Source of the DNA: Cristatella mucedo
Lineage: Eukaryota > Bryozoa > Phylactolaemata > Cristatellidae
Assembly (NCBI GenBank): GCA_009760855.2
Contig: WPIO01000081.1
Coordinates: 1,495,001 to 1,559,000 of the forward strand
Direction of reading: 5' to 3'
DNA: 64,000 nucleotides
The notes beneath the pieces are model-generated. The model saw nothing but the letters and a program-made list of their open reading frames with translations, ran no database searches and was not told the DNA's origin. Positions 20,577-31,413 of the stretch are shown piece after piece (within the stretch, counting starts at the first letter, position 1; every line of letters begins with the position of its first letter). The position numbers and the translations under genes were made by a program.

Positions 20577-20622
<46 letters not shown>
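20258..20622 (-). mobile_element. LINE-A 3' end lodged in a (CT)n tract
   Basis: (CT)n at 20258-20310 is followed by a minus-strand LINE-A 3' end (20318-20578: aataatacatttggtaaagt tail and stem-loop, then the UTR with its GCATGC blocks). (CT)n then resumes at 20579-20622. The simplest reading is insertion of a 5'-truncated LINE-A into a CT microsatellite, with the target duplication lying inside the repeat. Confidence 0.75.
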
Positions 20623-20625
<3 letters not shown>

Positions 20626-20631
20626 GCGGAG

Positions 20632-22350
20632 ATGAGAGTCACTGAATCAGCTTGCAGCACCAGCGTCTTGATGCTTTATAGGCATGGTGGCGCTGCTATC
20701 GGCATGGTAGCAACGGCCACCACCGGTTCTCATACGTCAGCAGCGGCTAAATGCTTGAGCGCTCCTTACCTAATGCACGCGGTGTCTTTTTTGAACCTGC
20801 CTGCTACGCTTGCATTAATGAGTGAGCAGTTGCACTCGTCAGAGGGCACGGACAACGTGGCTGTTTATAACAATTCGCAGGAAGCCACACGTGAGTTGGT
20901 AGCCATGACGTCCGACTCTAGTTCCGGAGAAAATGACAGTCCTCGAAAATGACAGGGCTCGCTATTCTCCTGTGGTTAGTGTAAGCCGGAATAGGAAGCT
21001 AAGTGTCTGACATGGCCGATCGTTTGCAGACGTGCTTGTCCGTACTCTAAGGGCTGCGATGGCGGCCACCGATCGCCGTCTGCCCGCTCCTGTCAAAGCG
21101 ACGGACCCAGAGGTCGAGGATTACTCGGTCTAGAGATGGCTGGTGGCATTTGGCCATGTCCTAACCGCTTAGACACCCCTGCTCCTCGTTATTAACGCGG
21201 AGGTGGAACGTGTCACTGAGACGCGGCTCGCAAAGTCGTTTCGTCGACTCTCAGCGAAAGGGTTGGCAATTGGCAGTTGTGTCGGAGCATCCCAGATGGA
21301 CCGTTGTGCTGGTGGAACTGGGGGGGGGGGGGGGTGGGTGGGTAAGCATTCGACATTTTTCATTCGCCTTTTAAAAGGTTAACTTTCTAGAAACTAAACC
21401 CCAAGTAAGTTTTGTATTCTTGATACGCTGCAAAAGGACTTTATAAAAACTAAAGACCTAGGCCTCGTTTGACCACAAATAAACCGGAAGTGACTCGATC
21501 GTCTTTAATGCGAATTTTTGGATGGCGATGCGACCGGCCAGACCATAATGCGCCGAAATGCCCCCGGTCAAAGAGTTTTCACTGTGGACACCACGGTCAC
21601 TTGTTTTGAAGTGGTGCCTCCCCCTAAAGCGCTATCACTACGCTGAGAAGGTACTCTATTAGCCCAAGTTGCCGGGACGTGGGCCAGCTGGGGCATTGTC
21701 CGTAGTCCCAATATGGGGCCAAGCAGGCTGCTGACCAACCCATTCTATCTGCCCCTCCAAACTCCGTCGTTCCGACAGCAGTGGAATCTTCAAATGCCAT
21801 GGTTCTCTGGCAGCAGTGCTTGAGTCTTTCGGACAAGTCCTTGCATCCATGTTTTGTTTGCTGCCGTCACAAAAGCTCAAAACAAGCTTCGCAGCAGTCG
21901 ATTATGGTTGATGAAGACACTTTATGCAGGAAGGATGGGAAACCGTCATCGTCGATAGCGGTTGCCTGCTGGTCGGATGGTAATGGGAGGGGAGAGGAGG
22001 CAACCGAGTGGTCAGTAATCTAAGCGCCTCCAGTCGTGGACTGGCTACCTTTACGAGACAACTCATAAGTGGTAAATCGTAGCTCTGTAAAATGGTTGGA
22101 CCACTTGCTCGAGTATGGGCTGGGCGTATCTCGCCTAACGTCTTCTAGTGGTTGGCCTAGACCCATTCATTTCGCCTAGAATATCGCAGAAGACATAGTA
22201 GTGTGGCGCCTGATGCATGCGACTCTTATAGCATTCTGCTTTATAGGGTCACTCTGAACCCGGGCAAGGCCACAGTCGGGGGCTCTCCTGGATCACGGGA
22301 TTCCTGAAACCCCGAGCTCGATGGTTAGCTTTTGCCTTTGCACCGAGCAC
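20632..22350 (+). pseudogene. Degenerate retroelement gag/ORF1-like region with zinc-knuckle
   Basis: A first frame (20632-20952) ends in a Ser/Glu-rich stretch (TSDSSSGENDSPRK). Frame changes then lead through an ERVTETRLAKSFRRLSAKGL segment (about 21206-21270) to CDRPDHNAPKCPRSKSFHCG with HHGH (about 21528-21602). The spacing resembles a CCHC zinc knuckle followed by a second Cys/His cluster, as in gag or LINE ORF1 proteins. Several stops and a G-run (21320-21334) interrupt it. Family assignment is not possible. The R2-type 3' fragment at 24850 on the same strand might belong to the same original element. Confidence 0.35.
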
Positions 22351-22860
22351 AAAACGTTGCTGGGGAGTGTCTGAAATACTGGCTGCTCTGTAAATGCTCT
22401 ATACAACCTGTTTTCTTAGAACCGTGGTGCTCTACGCGCGCCTTCACTTAGGCTTCTCCTGCGTTGCGTTGCGGAAGGTTAACATGAATACCCGGCTCCG
22501 AAATCGCGGCGAAGCCTCTCTAGCAGTTTGGTGATTCACCTTTCAAAAGAACTCGTGCTACCGGCCTTGTCGTTTGTCTGCTCAATTATAGTTCGCCCCA
22601 CAGGCAGCCGGCGGAATAGATGTGGCGAAGCTCAGAGAGAAGCGGCACATATCACAAATGTCACCAAATTCAGCAGGATACAAAGCTCTTCTGACCGTGC
22701 TATTTCTGCAGTGGCTTGTTTATGACTCGACCGAGCTTTTTGGTACACAAATTTTCATACACCTATGACGAATGACCTGAGCACACTCGTACTCCAGCAG
22801 TCGGCTGCTTAGGTAATGACGCCATCCGGAGTGAGAATGGTGCGTTGTCCTCGTGGGCAG
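22350..22860. other. No feature recognised
   Basis: Unique-looking sequence of mixed composition with only short ORFs. It may be the decayed end of the element to its left. Confidence 0.3.
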
Positions 22861-22861
22861 A

Positions 22862-23035
22862 TAATAATACTAATAATAATAACACACTTGATAAAGCACC
22901 CTCAGAGAACTCAATGTCTTTCTAGGCGCTTTCCCTGACTTCAAATGAAGCATGATTGAATGGTTAGTAGTAGCATGCTCAATAAACAGCAAGAATAACA
23001 TGGTTAGGGGTGACATGCTCAGGGTCAGCAATAAT
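22862..23035 (-). mobile_element. LINE-A 3'-terminal stub, minus strand
   Basis: (AAT)n tail, stem-loop (aaagcaccctcagagaactc), 3' UTR up to the 'gggtcagca' block, then an abrupt change at 23030 into the (AAT)n tail of the next LINE-A. The second copy probably inserted into this one. Confidence 0.8.
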
Positions 23036-24045
23036 AATAATAATAATAATATTGCACTTGATAAAGCGCCCTCAGAGAACTTAATCTCTCTCTAGGCGCT
23101 TTACATTTGCTGCAAAGTGATACGCAATAGAATAGTAAGTAAAATCATGCTTGAAAAACAAACAAAATGAACAATATGGTTAGGGGTGACATGCACAGGG
23201 TCAGCATGCAAATGTGGTTAGTGGCAGCATGCACAGTGTCAGCACGCATAAGCACAACAAGGACGAATCACAGGGACCCACTAAATGCTGTCCTAAATAT
23301 GTGTGTTTTTAAGTTTCTTTTAAATGTGGTCAGGTCAGGGGATGTTCTGATGCAGGTCGGGAGGGAGTTCCAGGCTTTGGGAGCATACGAGCTAAATGCA
23401 CGGTCTCCAAAGGATTTAAGGTTTCTACGAGGTATTTCTAGACTGTTGGATTCCGAAAAGCGAGTGGTACGATGCTTGGCCTGATGGGGTAGTATATCTG
23501 AAAGATAGGCTGGAGCCATAGAATGAAGAGACCTAAAAGTGAGCGACAAAACCTTGAAGTCAATCCGTTGCTTCACTGGTAGCCAGTGCAGGTCGGTGAG
23601 AAGTGGAGTAATGTGGCAACTGCGACGCTCACGACAGACAAGCCTAGCTGCAGAGTTTTGCACCAGCTGCAATCGCCTGATCGCACATGCTGGTTGGCCA
23701 GTAAGCAGTGAGTTGCAGAAGTCGAGACGAGATGTCACGAATGCATGGACCAACTTGGACGTGGTATCCTTATCTAAACAAGCCCTAATTTTAGCAATGT
23801 TATGAAGCTGAAAATAGGCTGATTTGACTGTGGAGCTGATGTGGTCGTCTAACGAGAGGTCGCTTTGGAATATGACACCTACATTTCGAGCTGATCCAAC
23901 TGGAGATATGCTGGCAGAGCCAATTTTGAAAGTCAGCCTTTCCAATTTCTGAATAACACTAGGTTTGCCCATAACTAGTAAGTTAGTTTTATCATCGTTT
24001 AGTTTTAGAAAATTTGCTGCCATCCATGATCGCCCCCATGCAAGG
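23030..24045 (-). mobile_element. LINE-A with an open C-terminal ORF2 frame, minus strand
   Basis: From an (AAT)n tail (23030-23052) the element reads on the minus strand. A 276-codon open frame (23268-24098) contains MAANFLKLNDDKTNLLVMGK, IQKLERLTFKIGSASISPVG, SLDDHISSTVKSAYFQLHNI, VTSRLDFCNSLLTGQPACAI, LHWLPVKQRIDFKVLSLTF and AFSSYAPKAWNSLPTCIRTS. It ends FRTAFSGSL, as expected for the ORF2 C-terminus. The RT motifs A-C are missing (5' truncation near 24030). The last 17 or so codons at the 5' end are not LINE-derived. It is well preserved and so fairly young. Confidence 0.88.
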
Positions 24046-24049
24046 TTTG

Positions 24050-24765
24050 TTCGGGCAGCATTTCCAGTGTCAGCATAATCACATAAAGGACGAGTCACAT
24101 TGACCCACTAAATGCTGTCTTAAACAGGCGTGCTTTAATTTCTCTTTTAACGTGGTCAAGTCAGGGGATGTCGTGATGGAAGTTGGGAGTTAGTTCCCGG
24201 CTTTAATAGCGTACGAACTGAATACACGGTCTCCAAAGGATTTGAGGTTTGTACGAGGTATAGGTAAAAAGTTAGATTCCGAAAAGTGAGCGGTACTATG
24301 GTTAGCCTGGTGGGGCTGTAGATCTGATAGGTAGGCTGGGGCCCAATAATGAAGGGACCTAAAAGTGAGGGATTAAACCTTGAAGTCAATGCAATGCTTG
24401 AATGGTAGCCAGTGCAGGTCTCCGAGAAGGGGTGTAATGTGGCAACTGCGATGCTCACGACAGACAAGCCTAGCTGCAGAGTCTTGCACCAGCTGTAAGC
24501 GCCTGATTGCACAGGTCGGTAGATCAGCAAGCAGTGAGTTACAGAAGTCAAGACGAGATGTCACAAATGCACGGAACAACTTAGATGTGGCACCCCTGTC
24601 TGAAGAAGCCCGAATTTTAGCAATGTTGTGTAGCAGAAAATACGCAGACTTGACTGAGGAGCTAATATGTTCGTCTTACAAAAGGTCACTTTGGAACAGA
24701 TGCCAGAAATATTATGTGGCAGCATCACTATTGTTGCAATAAAGCCTTTGTCGCCCATCAGTACA
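24050..24765 (-). mobile_element. Second LINE-A C-terminal segment, minus strand
   Basis: The same ORF2 C-terminal blocks recur: PSLLGPFIIGPQPTYQIYSP, then VTSRLDFCNSLLADLPTCAI and a [17 protein letters not shown] block. It has no stem-loop or ATT tail of its own; the match starts just before the ORF2 stop. It lies 5' to the previous copy, which probably removed or replaced its 3' end. Confidence 0.78.
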
Positions 24766-24849
24766 GAGCAACCATAGACTCAACCTTTTCTCTAGAGGAG
24801 ATATTACGAATCAGCAGAAGGTCACATACTGGCTGTAAAAGGTTGGCAG

Positions 24850-25415
24850 CAAGAGGTGGTTGTGCCTCCAAAGCACAGGTCAGGCAGGGTCAGGGTGTCA
24901 CTGTGCATTCGAGCTCACTACTTAGGCGCCCAACACCAATTGTTCGGCAACGGCTTCAGCATGACTTTTATAGCCTGGTGCCTTGCCCATTACGTGTTAT
25001 TGCAGGTCCTACCCCGGCATGCACTGGGCCGTCGCTTTGATTCGGCAGAGTCAGCAGCGTGTGGCTTCTGCCCAGAGCGTAAGGAAACTCTAACTCAGGT
25101 GCTCTCCCACCGATGTCCGTTAGTGCCCACGGTCTGGGCCTGACTTTGTCGTGAACCGTTCCGTTGCTGCCACGTCTAACCACGCATGACACCTGGCGAC
25201 CATTGACAGTTGTGTCGAAGCCAGCGACAGCCAGCTACTGTTAGACACGGTTGTCAACGACGCGACCACAACCATTGTTGCAGACGTTACCGTACCGTTT
25301 GACGACAGTGACGACGCGTTCAAGAATGGTATTGAAGACACCTCAAATCGCTTTCTGGTGAAGTGGCTAACGACAGTGACCAGGCTAGCTTTCGGTGAGA
25401 GCGATAGTAGGTCAG
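24850..25415 (+). pseudogene. R2-type LINE, C-terminal fragment
   Basis: Forward frames give ARYVLLQVLP-type sequence, then CGFCPERKETLTQVLSHRCP (a C-x2-C ... H-x4-C zinc-knuckle context). After a frameshift come VVNDATTTIVADVTVPFDDS and DDAFKNGIEDTSNRFLVKW. 'C-x-x-C ... ETL-H-L-CP' and 'DVTVPFD' are hallmarks of the C-terminal region of R2-type LINEs. The RT core is absent. Confidence 0.6.
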
Positions 25416-26385
25416 CCTAACCAGCGAGAGAGAGAGAGAAAGCTTAATCGATGCTCTTATCGATACTCTGGACGCGTGCTTCGTAGCAATCGGAGCCGGA
25501 TACTCTGTAGTACGGATGCAATTATGGGCAGCGCACCAGAGAGCGGGAAAGCGCTCTCCTCGACTAAAGGCGATTTGGCCGTGGTCCAGCACGCCACCGC
25601 TGAGGTCGGGGGGGGGGAGGAGAAGGACGACGTCCCAAAACTCGAAACTTTGCAAATACTGTAATATCCGAGCGCCAGCTTCGGGTAGACTGTTAACGAG
25701 TCTGCGTGAGGTCACTTGCCGTACCAGCTGTACCATAGAGACAGCCTAATGGCCTTTCTTCAATTCAGTGTTGCAGTTTGTGTCGCTTGACGCTGTGCCG
25801 CTGCTGTTGGTCATACGTCGTGTGTCAGGTCGTGCCCATGAGAGAAGCAGGATAACGTGCGGATAACCACTCTTGCGTACGAGCTGAGATCCGACAGTGC
25901 TGTGCAGTCATAATTATCATGAGTTTTGCTTTAACGCCTTAAGAGCTACTGTAAATGTCTTTCTAGACACTTTTTAACATGATAAAAAGGAATCATTTCA
26001 GTTGTTTAGTGATACATATCCACAGCACCAGCACGTGAAAGCCCACATTTTGGTTACCGCAGCAATTTAGGTCTCAAAGCAGACCAGAAGGCGACCACTC
26101 TTAAATAGTTTTCACATGTGCATCAAACCCGATCAACCACGAGCTAGATGGACAATACTTAGGTAGGCCGCCTGCAAGCTTTACTTTACGAACGACACTA
26201 GTAAATGCTTGCGATTGAATGAACCCCTCGAGAGGTGTGCCTACTGAGTGGCTCTTGCTTAAGGCATTCACTTTGTCACTGTCGATAAATCGATTTGTCG
26301 TGCGAAAATGCGACTCGTGCAAAGGGATGCTGCAGATTGTATGTGCAACTGCTGGAGCTCCACGAGAAATGCATTGTTTATGCGA
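25416..26385. other. Mostly unassigned; decayed LINE-A tail inside
   Basis: At 25895-26010 a weak minus-strand LINE-A tail can be seen ('aattatcatg ... gctttaacgccttaagagct ... tctttctagacactttt'). The rest holds short ORFs of no recognised kind and a small G-run (25606-25617). Confidence 0.4.
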
Positions 26386-26419
26386 AGATTCTGGGCATGC
26401 CTAGGCGTGCCCAGAATCT
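26386..26419. repeat. 34-bp near-perfect palindrome
   Basis: The left arm AGATTCTGGGCATGCCT pairs with the right arm AGGCGTGCCCAGAATCT with no spacer and a single T/G mismatch. No transposon or gene is attached to it. Confidence 0.85.
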
Positions 26420-26679
26420 CTTTATTTTCCCGAGAGTACGATTTCCCATGCTTTCCCATATTTGGCAAGTCGTGGCTTCGGTACAGTGTGGCTGCAACGA
26501 GCCTGCAGCTTTGCGAATGAACAAATATTCTCTGAATGCGTGCTGCATAATTTTGAGAGCTAGATTACGAAGAGAGCAGATAAGCATATAAAAACTCTGA
26601 TCAGTTGTTGGTCATCTAGGGAGCCTAAAATATGGGATATATCAGGGTTCGCTCACATGCCGCTTTTTTTACTATTTAT

Positions 26680-26680
<1 letters not shown>
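26420..26680. other. No feature recognised
   Basis: AT/GC-balanced sequence between a palindrome and a CT tract. Short ORFs only. Confidence 0.3.
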
Positions 26681-26982
<302 letters not shown>

Positions 26983-27930
26983 GCCGATGTCACCACCAAG
27001 CACAATCTTGGCTTTCATTTCTATGCCGACGACGACCCTCTTTAACTAATCTTTGGCAGTTATAAACCCGAAGATCACCTGAACTTAATTGCCTTGAGGC
27101 CAGAATTGACTACAATTGCATTAGGATGGCTATACACGTTCAGATGCCTAACGATGGTAAGACTAACATGATTGTTATTGGAAAAATAGATTCGTCGTGA
27201 AGTAGGAAGACCTCATTCTCAATACGGATTCATTTAGCCCAACTCGTGTAATATAATATATCAACATGCTATTCCAGCACGCTTTGCCAATAAATAACAT
27301 CATTCATCTACTAACAAGCCTGCCTACATTTATCTAAGGACCATCTCCAGATACAGGGCCCAATTTTTAGGCTAGAGTACGACAGCGTCACTAGTACACA
27401 TTCGTTATATTGCGTCTAAATTACGGCAATTTCTTTTTTAGGACTCCTAGCATGTTTCCCTAATTGTCTGCAACTAGTACAAAATAAAGCAGCTTCTCTG
27501 GTCTGTCATTAAAAGTGTAGCTATCACATCGCACTACGTTCGTCATGGCATCACAGGCACTTAATCAAGCATCGAGTCGATTTCGAAATCCTCAACGTGG
27601 CTTGCAGGTCGCTTCTCCTGCCTGCAACTTGTACCAGCCAACTTTCCTGATCTCCTCGATCTACCACTGTATCTAACACCCCTTGCTACTCAGCATTTAG
27701 TATTCGCACCGTACTCCAAAAGTGAAACCTTTTGGTGGTCGAACATTTAGCTAGTATGCACCGAAAGTCAAGAACTCGCTTGTGGCTATGGTCACTAGCT
27801 ATGAAGATCTTACATAATTTCCGTCTATTAAAAACTATCCCGGTCAACTTTCTCTTCGCCCAAGTGAACTTGCCATTTGCTTTGCGTGCGTACCAATGCA
27901 TGATGCAGTGCCAATAAATAGCCACGCAAC
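26983..27930 (+). mobile_element. Old, degenerate L2-like ORF2 fragment, plus strand
   Basis: It opens with DVTTKHNLGFHFYADDDPL, matching RT motif C of LINE-A (FADVIAKHNLGFHFYADDTQ). It then decays: traces of the M-N-DGKTN block, 'LVHIRYIASKLRQF', an HWLIK-type region and an ILHNFRLLKTIPVNFLFAQ end. Many stops. It is much older than the LINE-A copies with open frames and lacks the standard 3' tail. Confidence 0.65.
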
Positions 27931-27960
27931 CTTACCAACCGGTAGCCATGGGTTTTTCCA

Positions 27961-28070
27961 TACTTCTTTGACAATGCTGGCCTGATACTTCTTTGACAGT
28001 GCTGGCCTGATGCTTTTTTGACAATGCTGGCCCGATGCTTCTCTGACAATGCTGGCCTGATACTTCTTTG
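27961..28070. repeat. 25-bp tandem repeat, 4.4 copies
   Basis: The unit 'tacttctttgacaatgctgg' plus 'cctga' repeats four times in exact 25-bp register with few substitutions, followed by a partial fifth unit (28061-28070). Confidence 0.92.
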
Positions 28071-28344
28071 CTTTTTCATGCTTAATATCGTGCATGTCAC
28101 TGATCCTTGGTTATGGATTCTTTTGTAGTGAGTTGCAAACTGTCTCAATATTAGTTGGGTGTTCTGACAACGCAAGAAAAATATTATTAACACTTTTCTA
28201 TTCATTATTCAACAAACAGCTTTGAATGTCGACATATACCACGATCTCTTAGCTATTCCGGCAAAAACGAGGAGCAGTCTCGAATGGGAATGTTTAAACT
28301 TTCAGATAAATGAAATTTATGGCAAACTTCATCTGCTAAGTATA

Positions 28345-28348
28345 CGAT

Positions 28349-28381
<33 letters not shown>

Positions 28382-28540
28382 AATTAATTTGTATAGCATC
28401 TTTAGAGAACTTACCATCTGTCAAGGCATTTCACGTTTGTGTCAATCCTCGAACCCACGACTTTGGTCGTCAAGTGCACCTGCCTTGATCCCGGTCATCA
28501 AAGGCGAGAACCTTAAACAAACCTTAGCCAAACAAACCAG
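28345..28540 (-). mobile_element. (TA)n and diverged SINE-B copy
   Basis: A (TA)n run (28349-28384) is followed by the SINE-B tail ('aatttgtatagcatctttag', 'agaacttaccatctgtcaag') and a B-box region ('cctcgaacccacgac'). The A-box end is poorly preserved near 28530. Confidence 0.65.
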
Positions 28541-28694
28541 GATTGCAAGCAATCAGTTCAGTACCAGGATAAATAAAAGAAAATAGAGTGCACTCGTGCG
28601 CCTCAAAAAATTTACATTTAAAATATGTTAAACCTTGTTTAACAGTGCAGCAGTTACCTAACAAAGAGCAGCTATAGCACTTTTTTGCCAGCAC

Positions 28695-28820
28695 CATCCC
28701 GTCTGTCCTAGAGTGGTATGGTGCTCGCCTTGAATGGTCGCGGTCGTGGACTCAACCATTGCGGCACAATTTAGAGCCTGGATAGAGACTGAATTATATT
28801 TGGGTGCTACACAAATGAAC
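28695..28820 (+). mobile_element. Possible diverged SINE-B copy
   Basis: 'tctgtcctagagtggtatgg' fits a weak A box, 'gtcgtggactcaaccattgc' a weak B box, and 'gatagagactgaattatatt' plus 'gggtgctacacaaatga' the tail. Similarity is low over much of its length. Confidence 0.45.
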
Positions 28821-28894
28821 TATAAGCTAGAAATTGATTAGGAAAGAATCGAGATGAAAATTCAATTTCTTAGGTTTAGAAATAAGTTTTTCTA

Positions 28895-29042
28895 GGTTTG
28901 TTATTCATGTTGTTTATCAAGCATGATACCACGCAACATTCGAGCATGTTTCCTTTTCAGCAAATGTAAAGCGCCTAGAAAGACATTGAGTTCTCTGAGG
29001 GTGCTTTATCAAGTGCATTAATATTATTATTATTATTATTAA
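28895..29042 (+). mobile_element. LINE-A 3'-terminal stub, plus strand
   Basis: UTR end ('catgttgtttatcaagcatg'), stem-loop (aaagcgcctagaaagacatt, ttctctgagggtgctttatc) and (ATT)n to 29042. Confidence 0.85.
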
Positions 29043-29054
29043 GCATAGCTCCCG

Positions 29055-29130
29055 TGCCCCGGAAATAACAAAAATAATACATTTGTATAGATAGCCCCCT
29101 CGGATAAGTTAATCTCTTTCTAGGCTTGCT
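29055..29130 (-). mobile_element. LINE-A tail remnant, minus strand
   Basis: 'aataatacatttgtatagat' then 'agccccctcggataagttaa' and 'tctctttctaggc'. This is the tail stem-loop only, adjacent to and opposed to the previous stub. Confidence 0.6.
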
Positions 29131-29334
29131 GGGACATTCTTTCCTAGCTTATCTTTGAACTTACTGAATATGTAGAAACCAAACGGTCACGTTTTTAGGT
29201 AGAAAGCCACGGCGAGCTCAATAAATGCTTTCTGTTTAGCCATGTTGACGGAATTGTATTAAAGATACGCACATTTTTTTACCACGCCTGTTATAGAGCC
29301 TTCATATATATGCAACCTCAGAAAAACGATTCTT

Positions 29335-29465
29335 TGCCCCCTGGGTTGACCGGAGGGCTAACGTGCTCGTCTTTGACGACCTAGGTTGTGGGCTCGAGCC
29401 CTGCCTAATTTGCGAAGCGCTTGTATTGAAATTATTCTCTTTATGAGCACTATGCAACAGAATTA
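29335..29465 (+). mobile_element. SINE-B copy, plus strand
   Basis: A-box region 'gggttgaccggagggctaac', B box GGGCTCGAGCCC at 29391-29402, tail 'gcgaagcgcttgtattgaaa' and 'tatgagcactatgcaacaga'. Confidence 0.75.
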
Positions 29466-30507
29466 TATATATATTACATATGCATATAGACTGTGCTGAT
29501 AAAAATATGCGGGTATGGAGAAACAGCAAAATCGCATGACCAGACATGCCAAGTGGATACTTATTATTAAATTTCCCCATGGCTACCAGTAGGTAAGAAA
29601 TACAACTCACAAATGAGCTATTCTTACAAATGTGGTTCATATCGTACTTTTCTTATCGTAGTATATGTGTGTCGTGTAACGATCAAGCCTCATCCGCCAA
29701 ATCAGTCACCCGTTGAGACTCGGCAGAGTCAATCATCGGTCCTCAGCTATTCTCCATTTATACTCTGCAGAAGCGAATAGTTATTCGGGCTCATGGAATC
29801 GGCTATTACTTGTATGCTGACGATACCCAGCTTAACTTTTAGTTTAAAAAAGACATCTGCTGCAGCAACAGATAAATGAAAGTTTGCCATGAAGACACAC
29901 GATCCTCGATTTACAGGACTTCCCTTAGATTAATAATGATAAAACCGACCCCCTACTCACAGGAAACCCCAAGCGTAGGCCAGACTAGGAGACTTTAGTC
30001 ATCTAATAGGTGATGCTTTTGTGCGACCGTCACCGTTTGATTGGAATTTAGGTGTTACCTGCGATCACTGCCTAAATATTGAAATTTTATCAAGTCAACT
30101 ACCTCACCCCTAGCCATTATGTCTTACCACTACATTACTACAACGGTGGTTTGCAAAACATTTAGCTATCTCACTTTTAGTGTCTCGGATAGGTTATTGC
30201 AATTTCATTTTGGCTAGGCTACCAAAAGGTTATTAGGGTAATGCTGCCAGTAAAAAGTCTTGGAGGTTCAGCCATGCGTCCCCCTTGATGATGGAGCATT
30301 TATCTCTCCCAGTTAAAAAAAAAAGAATGCAAAATGAACTCCAGGCACTGACCTGCAATACCACCTTGGCTTGGCTCTTTCTTGACCACCTGAACTGCTG
30401 CATCAGTTTGAGCCTCCCAGAGCCCTCAGGATCTCTATCGATAAAAATTAGGCTGTTCCATTCCTACTCCTTAAATACCATTGGTGACAGAAGCTTTTGC
30501 TCCGCTG

Positions 30508-30696
30508 TGGTGAGCCTTGATGGCGAACTAGGTAAGGCGGTCGCTTTTCACGACCTTGGTCCCGATGTCGTGGGTTCGAATCCTGCGGTGGGCGATCCTT
30601 TATAGCCACTGCAAGCGTTGGTGATAGCCGTAAAGGCTCTTCTGTCGCTATACAAAAGAGGCCGATAAATCAGCTACTATTTATTTAATTTATGTC
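30508..30696 (+). mobile_element. SINE-A copy nested in LINE-B
   Basis: The copy starts at GGTGAGCCTTGATGGCGAAC (A box TGGCGAACTAGG), has an exact B box GGTTCGAATCC at 30573-30583, the body TGGTGATAGCCGTAAAGGC, and an AAAAGAGGC ... (ATTT)n tail. Its tRNA part is the best preserved of the three copies. Flanking LINE-B resumes at 'gtcctggactgcg'. Confidence 0.9.
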
Positions 30697-30806
30697 CTGG
30701 ACTGCGTAACTCACGTCTACAATTCTTACGCAACGAGATTAACTCTCCTATTGACGACTGGGGCACATCCATTCCAGCCGTCCAAGGCTGCCACGTCCAT
30801 ACTACT

Positions 30807-31086
30807 CACTTCATTTAGGACAGCATTTAGTGGGTCCCTGTGATTCGTCCTTGATGTGCTTATGCGTGCTGACACTGTGCATGCTGCCACTAACCACATT
30901 TGCATGCTGACCCTGTGCATGTCACCCCTAACCATATTATTCATTTCGTTTGTTTTTCAAGCATGATTTTACTTACCATTCAATTGCATTTCACTTTACA
31001 GCAAATGTAAAGCCCCTAGAGAGAGATTAAGTTCTCTGAGGGCGCTTTATCAAGTGAATTATTATTATTATTATTATTATTATTCA
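30807..31086 (+). mobile_element. LINE-A 3' end nested in LINE-B
   Basis: It starts within the ORF2 C-terminus (FRTAFSGSL) and carries the duplicated GCATGCTGACACTGTGCATG / GCATGCTGACCCTGTGCATG UTR blocks and the stem-loop. It ends in (ATT)n at 31058-31084. A short TTCAT flanks both ends (about 30810 and 31084), a possible target duplication. Confidence 0.88.
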
Positions 31087-31262
31087 TCGACTGCTCCGTT
31101 CATACAGCGATGCTTGCTATTTCTCTCCGTTGCTTGAAATGAAATGTGCTGACTACCGCATCCGTACCGAAAGCCGCTTATGCTTTGAGCGGTCTATCGG
31201 AAACTCCCCTATGTAACATTCACTTAGTCGTTGTGGCTTAAAGGAGAGACAGACGGCGATGC

Positions 31263-31413
31263 ATCACAGTACGTCGCATGAGTGAGGAAAAGAACTGATC
31301 GTTCTCCCTATAGTGGTATAGCTGCCGCATTACCTGGGACTGCGATTACTCGCTCCGAGAAAGCTGTCAAGGCTAGTTGCTGAGGTGATGGACCAGTGAG
31401 TACTCTAGTGCTC
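31263..31413. other. Short unassigned spacer
   Basis: About 150 bp between the LINE-B end and a SINE-A. No feature seen. Confidence 0.3.

Larger units (their letters stand above)
29690..31262 (+). mobile_element. LINE-B RT to 3' end, with two later insertions
   Basis: Forward frames show IIGPQLFSIYTL (motif B context) and YYLYADDTQLNF (motif C) at about 29730-29840. They are followed by decayed thumb sequence and the IKIRLFHSYSLNTIGDRSFC block near 30440. The element is split by SINE-A (30508-30696) and by a LINE-A 3' end (30807-31086). It ends with the LINE-B UTR (gaaagccgcttatgctttga) near 31262. Reading across both insertions restores alignment with the uninterrupted copy at 4340-4700. 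Confidence 0.75.

Noticed and set aside
27961-28070. CRISPR-like array
   Set aside because: Units are contiguous tandem copies without spacers.
30573-30583. Possible tRNA gene
   Set aside because: The A and B boxes belong to SINE-A; the cloverleaf is incomplete, and a SINE body and tail follow.
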